The notes under the pieces: generated by a model | The model's input: the letters and a program-made list of their open reading frames with translations, nothing else | Told to the model about the DNA's origin: nothing | The model's database searches: none | Assembly: GCF_016920785.2 (NCBI RefSeq) | Contig: NW_024609880.1 | Location: forward strand, 53,138,121 to 53,202,120 | Reading direction: 5' to 3' | Length of the DNA: 64,000 bases | DNA from: Ixodes scapularis | Taxonomy: Eukaryota; Arthropoda; Arachnida; Ixodida; Ixodidae | Translations under genes and position numbers: made by a program | Shown: piece by piece, positions 55,935 to 64,000 of the stretch | How the letters are laid out: each line of letters begins with the position of its first letter | Numbering within the stretch: the first letter of the stretch is position 1

Positions 55935-56528
55935 CTGCCGACACAAATTTTGCCGTGTCAATCGCAAGTTCACTCATTCTATTCACAAAACTATAGTCCA
56001 CCACAAACAGGATCCATTATTTGTTCCCCTCCCTAGAGGGATGTTTTGACTTCCCTATCCTCCGGACGAAAAACAGCTGCGCTACATATGATTCACGCTT
56101 TCTGCAGGTCAAGCTTGAGTTTGTGGAAAACATTGCAACCAGGTCCCATCCAAACAAACTTTCCTGTCACGCAAACGTGTTTCTCACATTAGTAGACTAT
56201 ATTATATAAGCTGAAACGGGGGCCCATTTTTTGTATTTATCTCATTTTTTTATTCATATTCCTACACTTTCTCCATAGGGCAATATTGTGGGAGGTGTAC
56301 TATACTACACTGTGAAAAAAAGAGATACACAAGCAGTGTAGTACACAGAAATTGGCATAAATCATACAAATAAGCAAATAAAAGTCAAAGAATGAATTCG
56401 CACGTTATAATTAGTACTATAGCTATAACATGACGGGATAAAATCTGGATCCCAATAATAAGAACATAGCCAAGAGATACATGTGGTGTGGAAGCATGTA
56501 TAAAGTGGCACTGCCGTGCAACACGCAC
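55935..56528 (-). other. NOSTRIN: NOSTRIN intron (0.6 kb)
   Basis: AT-rich; no repeat or second gene seen. Confidence 0.5.
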
Positions 56529-56609
56529 CCTATGGCATCCCTAGCTGCTCTGGACAGTCGCTGGGAGAGCTTGGCCAGGCCCTTGGCGTGGGACGCCTCT
56601 AACTCAGAC
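56529..56609 (-). CDS. NOSTRIN: NOSTRIN exon: F-BAR first helix (81 bp)
   Basis: Encodes SELEASHAKGLAKLSQRLSR then AARDAIG, matching human nostrin NLEISYAKGLQKLASKLSKA, the hallmark (Y/H)AKxLxKL motif of FCH/F-BAR domains. Acceptor AATTGCAG|G (phase 2), donor ATAGG|GTGCGT (phase 2). Confidence 0.93.
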
Positions 56610-58207
56610 CTGCAATTTCAAATTTTCACTTCAGATAAAAGAAGAAAAATTGTGAGACATCTCAATGCATCTTTAGGGACAACACAGTAACCACCGAGGC
56701 AAGTAGACAACCTCTAAAGAAAAAAATAAACATCCATTTTAACTATAGATATATATTGATATTTTACTTCATTTAAATATATATATATATTGCGAAAATA
56801 TATATTTCTTGCGAAAACAAATATATGTAACTCCATGAATTTCATTTTTTTTTTTTTTTTTTTTTAGAGCGCAGCTTTTAGGCTGCCGTCTCCGGCTTGA
56901 GCGGCGTCGCCGTCGGCGTAACCGCGCGGTGCATTATGGGTAAATTTTCCCGGAGGCACCCGTGGTCCTCCCGAAGGACCTCGAGTTCCTTCAAAAGGAC
57001 CTCGGGAGGACTTCGGGTTCCTTTGGGAGGACCTCGGAAGGACCTCGGGTTCCTTCGGGAGGACCTCGGGTTCCTTTGGGAGAACCTCTGGTTCCTTTGG
57101 GAGAACCTCGGGTTCCTTTGGGAGAACCTCGGGTTCCTTTGGGAGAACCTCGGGTTCCTTTGGGAGAACCTCGGGTTCCTTCGGGAGAACCTCGGGTTCC
57201 TTTGGGAGAACCTCGGGTACCTTCAGTGACCTCGGGGAGAGGGGGTCACGTGACCGACCCCCGACCCCCAAGTCACGTGACCCCCCCCTCCTGAGGTCAG
57301 GTGACCCCCCCTGGGGAGATTGAAGAATGAGGGGAGGAGGAGGAGAAGGTGTATAGCCTCCCCTCAGTACCCTTCCCCCCTCCTCCTCAAGAGCTGCGCT
57401 CTAATTCGGCGTTACAGGCAGTTGTAAATGGCTTTCACTTTTTTTCATTCTAATTAGTCCTGTTTTTTTGTAGAAAGGATGTTCTTCGGGTCTCCATCAT
57501 TTTGTGGAATTATGTTTCGTGGACAGCTTTTCCTGGGCACAAGTCTCATCGACAAGATTGTTTCATAGACGCTTGTTACGGAAAATGCACCCCACCCCAC
57601 GGTTGGCACAACTCATTACAAAAATGTTAACCTGCCTGACCAACCCGTACACACCGCTTCGCGGCGACCGTCTCATGCAGCTTATCACAGAAAACAGCTA
57701 ATCTGACCTGTCGATAAAACGTTGTTCGATGAACTGATTGCCATCGATGCTCTTCCACCTTCTGCTCAGACAAAACTGAATATGGTATAAGCGTGCCAAA
57801 TCTGACTTTGACCACCCTGCTGAACAGTTTTTGACTTTTAAACCCGAAATGGAGAACAGACACAAACAGAGTATTCCCAAGGGCTTCTTTCATTTGTTTC
57901 TCGTTTGTCATTTTCGATCCCAAGACATTGGATTTTAGCCAGCTCCGCTAACAAAATTCAAAACATTTTTGCAACAAAAAAAAAGGGGGGGGGGGGGGGG
58001 GGGGGGCTTTTTGTTTTGATTACTAATAACTATATGGTTTCAGATTTAAATAGATTTATTTTCCCTAGTAATGAACACCCTGGCAACGAAGTGGCTTGGG
58101 CATATGGCAACTCAAACGTGATTGATTGGAAAAATATGCGGCAATTTTCTTTTTTTTTTATGTATGTTTTAGCATTTTCAAAATACCATGTTCTTTTGCC
58201 GACTCAC
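56610..58207 (-). other. NOSTRIN: NOSTRIN intron (1.6 kb)
   Basis: Contains TTAGAGCG-family copy 4 (56864-57404), a TATATA run (about 56745-56800) and a G-tract (57986-58005). No other gene. Confidence 0.55.
56864..57404. mobile_element. TTAGAGCGCAGCTCTT-family element, copy 4
   Basis: Left end TTAGAGCGCAGCTTTTAGG preceded by a run of more than 15 T, right end AAGAGCTGCGCTCTAA. The core is a 21-bp minisatellite (GAACCTCGGGTTCCTTTGGGA, about 8-9 units) followed by GTCACGTGAC motifs. The minisatellite gives an artefactual heptapeptide repeat (VLPKEPE) in one frame. Shares GCGGTGCATTATGGG with copy 2. Confidence 0.72.
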
Positions 58208-58293
58208 CGTTCTTGTAGTACCCCAGCAACCTCCTTGGAAAAGTCCGCCCCCTGCTTAAGCAGACGCCGAAGCTCCTCGAACCCTGTTGGTCC
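58208..58293 (-). CDS. NOSTRIN: NOSTRIN exon: start of F-BAR (most 5' exon found)
   Basis: Encodes GPTGFEELRRLLKQGADFSK then EVAGVLQER, matching human nostrin VYKNLKEFSQNGENFCKQVTSVLQQR near the N-terminus. Acceptor CTTGTATACAG|GGA (phase 0 in), donor GAACG|GTGAGT (phase 2 out). No in-frame ATG lies in the exon, so at least one 5' coding exon of about 10-15 codons is missing. I searched 58294-64000 on the minus strand and found no convincing ATG exon with a phase 0 donor. Confidence 0.9.
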
Positions 58294-60985
58294 CTGTATA
58301 CAAGGGTTGGTCGTGAATTACTGTATGTGGAAGCAAATTATATCAGCAGAAAGAAGCTGAAAATATTCCAAGACCAGCTATCACCATTTCTATCCCAGAA
58401 AACAACGAACCTTTGTACAGCTCTTCTTTCTTAATTTTGTTGTGAAAAAGAGAATATTACCCAGGCATCAAGGAGAATGCAGGGATTGGTGTGCCACGCG
58501 CCGCCACACGCGCACATTTTCCTCGTATAAAATATTCAAAGTAAATAATTAAAATAAAGCATTGACGCACGCGCGTGAAAAGTTACTACTATTGAGGCCA
58601 GCCTGTGCGGCATGTGGAACACCAATTCCTGCGTTCCCATGAGCAATGTATGTTAGCAAGCGGCATCTAGGCGCCGGTCATGGTGGCGACTCCGCGCAAT
58701 CGCAAGCCTGGAAAAGTTGTTTTCATGTGCATCGCGCATCATGCACAGGCTTGCACGCATGGGGCACCAACCGGGACGACATATTTGCAATCGTGCGTCT
58801 GCGAACTACAGGGGGCGCTTCTCTAGCTCTTATCATCATCGTTTGTGACGTCACGGGTAGGACAGACTGGTAGAGAAAGCGCTTCATGCGCTGTTTGATT
58901 AACATGCGGCAAAGCCTGTTCACGCATTGTGTTTATTTGGTGAAGTGATATTTGTAGTAGAACATTTTTGAAACCACACGTGGCACGCGTAGTCGCGTAA
59001 ACAAGCACAAACAGCACTTATGGCATGAGGTGCCTAAACGCTCGGATGGTGTTGTGCTGTTCTCTAATCCAGTACTACAAGCTGGATGTTGAAAATAGAA
59101 TACCCAGCGCTTTATCCCGCTACAACATCTACCACGGCGGATAGGGTGTATCATATATTATGATTCGTACAAGATAAAACTAAGAAAGGAATGCATCAAA
59201 TTGAAAATAGGAAAGAGAAATTCGAGAAGCCCTCGCATGTGTAGTGAACAGTTCTGTGAATGTAACTCCGTGTATCCTGTTGTTTCTAATCTGCTCTGTG
59301 AGTGCTGAGTTCCGAGTTGCCTCGGTTTTTTAATTTTGTAAACCAGTAAACAAACATTTCCTTAAAATAACTGGCAGGAAGCGGTGGCCGCTGACGCGAA
59401 ACATGCAAGACCCCTTTCCGATCGAAGTACTACCGTTTTTATGTTTAACATTTGCGAACCCAAATGCGCCTAATGCGTGATGCGCTTCTCAGCGAGCGAT
59501 TTTAAATTTGTAAACAATTCTTAGTAAAAATAAAATGGAACAAATTAATCAATCGCCTGAGTTTGCCGAGCCATGGCCGACAATTTAAGAATTAATGAAA
59601 AGTTATGTTTTTCTTTCAAGCAGAAGTCACGATGTGACAACTTTCTTTGCCACGTTTTCCACTCGGGAGGAGCTAAGCATCAGTTGCTGACGAGCATTTG
59701 CTCGGCAGCAACTGTCGCGTCACACTTTGATAGAAGCGTTGGTATCGGCAAGCTCAATGTAGCGAAAACAAGGGTGCGTGGGGCTTTGCAACACAACTGT
59801 GTGCGCGTGCACAGCTAAGAAGACAGCATGTCATTTAATCTGGTCAAGACCTTTTTCTACAGCAGCCTCCACAGATCTGGAAAAACAATAAGGGAAACTG
59901 TGAAGAGCCCCGACTCACGCTGCGCAAGCTATAATGGGATGCTCCAGGTTTGTTTTTGGACATTTTAAATATTTTCTAATGTAAAAAGCAACTTCGAGGT
60001 GCTGTCATTCATTAGAAATATCACTCACAAGAACGTTATACTCGTTTATTTAATAAATAAACCGTTCTTAATTGGCATAGATGCGAACTAACATAGCCAC
60101 TCGGTGCTCTGACCTAGCGCGTCGTCTGCTCGCATCCTACCATCTGCGTCACAGGAGGGCGCCCGCGAGGTGGCGCCACCAAAACATCTTGTCGCCTGCT
60201 GTCCACTTCGAAGCACTGTATGCATCTTGCACAAAATGATCATTCCATGCGAACATGATACTTGACGCATATATGTGAGTGCCCCAGTATATTTTGTAGA
60301 ATGAAGTAGGGTACTTCAGTTTAGCGTATAAAAGCAAGTTTTGCTGCTTGAAATGCTGATGCGATCATTAGAGGAAAAAGAAATGCATCATATGTAAGCA
60401 GGCTGACCTTGTTATGTATATATTCTAAGGTGAGAATTTGCAATCAGCGACTGTTTTTAAATTAACTTGAGGTTGGAGTTAATTGTTCATCAGATCTCCA
60501 GTGATGTGATTGCAGCGCCATTTCCGCCAAACTTCACCAGAGCGCTTACCCTGCTACAACCTGCTATTTGCCAAAATACAAGGAATTTGCACCAACATTG
60601 CGCCCAAACTTATTTTCACTTTATTAACAATCAAGCTTCGCTAAAGGCCTAATCATAACGGTAGGCTTGTGCGAATTTCCAAAACTTGATTATCGCCTCA
60701 AATAAAATCATATTCTATCTGATATCTGTATCAAACATTAACAGAATTCGGAAGTTTCACAACATTTCTCATGCTCATTGTCTGTTCTGGCTGGATGGCT
60801 GGCTATAGTATCGTTGAGCGCACATGTCATCGTGCGGTGGTTTACTGCAGTGAAGTGACAACCGCGTAGTACGCGCTGCAATTTTGCATTTCTTGCTTTG
60901 CCGCAGTGCAGCCGTGTGCTAAGGGGAAATCACTTCTCCAGAGCGAAGACGCTACACACAGTTACTCAATATGACTGCGGCTGTA
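58294..60985 (-). other. NOSTRIN: Upstream / 5' intron region of NOSTRIN
   Basis: No supported exon. Unassigned, moderately AT-rich sequence; short frames such as 59573-59818 plus have no recognisable domain. The NOSTRIN first exon and promoter may be here unrecognised or outside the window. Confidence 0.4.
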
Positions 60986-63018
60986 TTAGCCCCGAGAAGT
61001 TCGCGTGGCGCCCCCTTACGGCAAACCGGGGTGACGTCACGGCGAGGAGAGAATTTTTCCCCGGCTCGCCCCGCTCGCCCTGTGGAGGCTGTGACGACGC
61101 CAGCTGTCGGCGCGCTCGTTTCTATTTAATTTTTTTTCGGCGAGTTTTTCGTAGGAAGTGTAATTTTTTTTATGTGCCTTTATTGAGGTATGGCCTGTAG
61201 CTACATACGAAACTTCAACCAACATTTTAAGCATGGTCGACAGGGCAGGCAACGCATGAATCGCAGCTGGTATATGAAAATAAAGAAATATGACCACAAT
61301 TGCAGGAGCATCACTATAGATTTACATCTCGCAAAGTAAATGCCGCTGATGGTCTGAATGAATTGGCAGGTTATGTATACTATTTTTTGTTTTGTATCTC
61401 CGTTTTTAAACAAGATCGCCGAAGCATAAAAGCGGCATGCTACTCGGGCAACATGCTAAATACAGTCTGGGCCATGGGGAGAGAATCACAAGTAAGACAG
61501 CCCAAGTGCAGGGGCAAAGTAAAAAAACAAGGAACATTATATAAATTGCTCGCATTTGACCTTTGCTGGATTCGGATAGTATTTCAATGGACTACACAGG
61601 TGATATCTGTGGACTCGTTTATATCAACCCTCAAGTAATGTATAACAAACGTAAGTGAAGGTGTCTAGCTCGTTATTAGTCCGTTAAGCCCTAAAATTGA
61701 GATCTTATTTAAATCGAATTGTCCCTGAAGCTAAAATACCAGAAGCTTTTCTCACGCAGACTGTCGCCCTTCACAGGTTCCACATTTTGTGCTAATAGTG
61801 CTGCAACTACCACTGGACAGACGTTCGAATGCTTGCTTTTACTCCTGTTTTCCTCTGTTGTCAGACAGTCCAGCTGTAGGGAGTTTGGAGGCTGAGGAAG
61901 CTTTTCGAGACCTGCAGCAGTGTCTCTTTTAATTGTAAATGACAATTCAGACTAAACGGTGTATTTTCCGAATACCCAAGGCTGGAATAAAGAATGTCAG
62001 GAATAAGTATAAACATTCCAAATTACGGCACTATTGCTGTGCATATTTTGGGCAGTTCAATACATATCATACAGGCAATTGCGGGCAATTCGGCCGTTTT
62101 TGGCTGCAACCGTACAAACTAATTTCCAGTAATGGTGCATAATTAATATGCCTGCGTACGTATATAAACTATATACTTTAAACGACTACATTTTCGAGGG
62201 GGCCTAATTTTCGCGAATCACCTCCAATTCGCGAAAAATACGTCCCGCGAACAATTCGGGCAATATGTGAACGCCACGGAAGCTACACTCGATTCGCGAA
62301 AATTAGAACCCGCGAATAATTTCAAATTTACAGCTTTGGCCCAGTTCGCGAAAATTTGAACCCGCGAAAATTAATTCGTTTACAGTAATTAATTTACGAA
62401 GAAGCTACATTTATGTAAAACAACCCTGTTCCATGAGCACTTCAAAGATAATCAGAGAGGGCCTTTAAAACATCTGCGAACCAGCACATGCAGAGTGGCA
62501 GCGCAAAGTCGGGGTCGCGAGCTAATTTGCCGACCATCCAAAGGCCCATGATATAAATGCCACTTCAAATGCCTTAAAGCGGGATGTAATATCGTCCTAA
62601 ATCATGAACATGCAAGGGACAGAATTCCAGCGTCTGAAACACTTGCGCCACCGCTCCAGCGATCCTTCGTAAAATTGCTTGTGTCGTGTGGACGGGCGGG
62701 GAGGTTCATCGGCGGAATGGCCTCCGCCGATAGCTTTCGGGATTTGTAACCCAATTTTAAAGGTAAAAGGGACGAGCAGGCTTATAAAATGTACGGAAGC
62801 ACTTCAATATCGGCCTAACTCAACGTCTTGTAGACCGGGTAAACGAAGTCCAGCTCCTCGAAGAGCTTGCGGCACACAACGCCAAACCAGGAAACCGGTG
62901 CTGGGAAGCGAGCCGATGCGAGATCGCGGAGCGGAGTACTCCCCCTGACGTCACGGTACGCCTCACCCAATCAGGGCGCGGCGACCGCAGCGACGCTTGT
63001 GTTCGCTCTCGGGGCTAA
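60986..63018. mobile_element. TTAGCCCCGAGA element, copy 2
   Basis: Same termini as copy 1 with TA on both sides (60984-60985, 63019-63020). Extends copy 1 by an insertion of about 0.2 kb (62180-62395) made of TTCGCGAA / CCCGCGAA repeats. Direct orientation relative to copy 1. Shared frames on the minus strand (61709-61945) and plus strand (61939-62142) differ by several substitutions and length changes, arguing against selection on protein. Confidence 0.8.
62180..62395. repeat. TTCGCGAA / CCCGCGAA repeat insertion
   Basis: Several TTCGCGAAAAT and AACCCGCGAA palindrome-like units spaced about 25-50 bp apart, absent from copy 1 of the host element. Similar TCGCGAAAATT and CCCGCGAAAA motifs occur at about 47930-48020. 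Confidence 0.6.
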
Positions 63019-63020
63019 TA

Positions 63021-64000
63021 CTGTATATGATGGATGCGATATTCTGAAAACATATTTTTGACATTCAAGAATCATCAAGGATACTTGAGCGTTGCGAGAA
63101 AACATTTGTGGACTGCTCTTTATGTTGTTGTTTTTTTGTTTTTGTTTTTTTGGGGGCTAATATCAATTTGTGTTTAGTTATTACAGCTGTATATAGCTTC
63201 CACCCATTCGATGGCACAGTGAATACAGTAAATTAATACTAAATTAGATGGAGCAGTAAATGCAAGCCTGGAAATAACCTAAACAAGTTTGGTGGGATTT
63301 ATTTTTTTAGGAGGGATACTCATTGTCTACATGCCGATTTTTGTTATTACGAAGTGCTTATAAAATGTCATTGATATTCATAATCAGATGATAAAAGCTT
63401 TGTTTTTCTGTCTAAATTAGGAACTGTAGTTTTATTAGCCTTTATAGCTTGAAGAAAGCATCAATTGGATGCTCAAAATTGTTATATTCTAACGCAATTT
63501 CAGAGGAATATACTACTTATATTATGTTAGATTTCGTACCTCAAATAACCACGCACAGCAGTTTGCACTGCTTTTTATTGATCAGCATCTTGTTACTGTG
63601 CTTTTACGTGCAAGGAAATTGCTAGCTAGGTAATCAAGCCTGTCATGCTGTTGATGCTATCAAAAGGTTGCACAGAAGCAGGAAAGCAAAGTAGACAAAC
63701 ACACACATCTTGACACAACATTTGCCCTGGTATGAATGAAAATTAAATGTGTGCTTCCCAAAAGCACTTTTTGCTGCTCCAAAGGGTTCCCCAGAATGAC
63801 CCAGACCAATCATATCACTGAATGTCTCGTGAATTTTAGACACCAAACATATATAGAATATTGATGAGATACAGATGAGCTCTATTTGCTCTGCCAACCG
63901 AGGAGGTGGGAGAATATTTTGATCCGAGGAAAATAATTATAGAACGTACAAACACGCGAGAAGAACCATGTGAGTTTTTCTGAGTAACCATGGCCAAGTG
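63021..64000. other. Terminal kilobase without supported gene
   Basis: AT-rich sequence. GCACTTTTTGCTGCTCCAAA near 63764 matches the CTGCTCCAAA repeats at about 10690-10750 and 23280-23370, so it is probably repeat-derived. No exon assigned. Confidence 0.4.

Noticed and set aside
56864..57271. VLPKEPE heptapeptide-repeat protein on the minus strand
   Set aside because: A 21-bp minisatellite in a transposable element; no start context, splice context or conserved domain.
58294..64000. NOSTRIN first exon candidates, e.g. the ATG near 60516 minus and the ATG near 63990 minus
   Set aside because: None combines an ATG, a short open frame and a phase 0 donor with similarity to the nostrin N-terminus.

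Overview
The window looks like nuclear DNA of an arthropod, most likely a chelicerate and plausibly a hard tick. Genes are split into small exons by GT-AG introns of up to about 17 kb. The introns are packed with foldback (MITE-type) elements, hAT and TTAA-flanked elements, a non-LTR retrotransposon fragment and Penelope-like fragments. There are no bacterial operons, CRISPR arrays or rRNA. The organism call is inference; the gene calls rest on translation and splice phase.

Three protein-coding genes are supported. (1) A C2H2 zinc-finger gene lies on the minus strand (coding exon 413-1975). (2) SPC25, the kinetochore NDC80-complex subunit, lies on the plus strand (coding exons 3201-3309, 12721-12867, 29876-30094, 30453-30586). 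It starts about 1.2 kb from the zinc-finger gene, in head-to-head orientation. (3) NOSTRIN, an F-BAR plus SH3 membrane-trafficking adaptor, lies on the minus strand. Ten coding exons run from 58293 down to the stop at 31310, and the first coding exon was not found. The ten NOSTRIN exons join without a phase break into 519 codons plus stop. They cover almost the whole F-BAR domain, the middle coiled coil and a C-terminal SH3 domain. SPC25 and NOSTRIN are tail to tail, with stop codons 723 bp apart. From memory, human SPC25 and NOSTRIN are also adjacent and convergent (2q24.3), so this is probably an ancient conserved gene pair.

Almost everything else is intronic or intergenic repeat. SPC25 intron 2 (17 kb, apparently with a GC donor) holds a four-deep nest of transposons: an outer 7.0-kb hAT-like element with perfect 16-bp termini and an 8-bp target duplication, then a foldback, then a 4.0-kb hAT-like element, then a 1.8-kb TA-flanked element. 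It also holds a 2.7-kb foldback with arms of about 1 kb. A family with ends TTAGAGCGCAGCTCTT occurs four times, always in introns of SPC25 or NOSTRIN. Two of its copies are filled with CACGTG and TGACGTCA palindromes. NOSTRIN introns hold two Penelope-like GIY-YIG fragments with inverted-repeat junctions, a decayed THAP-domain fragment, a LINE 3' end, several TTAA-flanked MITEs and SINE pieces.

The cell-biological roles of the three genes are not linked: a presumptive transcription factor, a kinetochore subunit and an endocytic adaptor. The most unusual content is the intronic element family with dense palindromes, the nested transposon stack and the inverted Penelope junctions. No new defence or metabolic gene cluster is visible.
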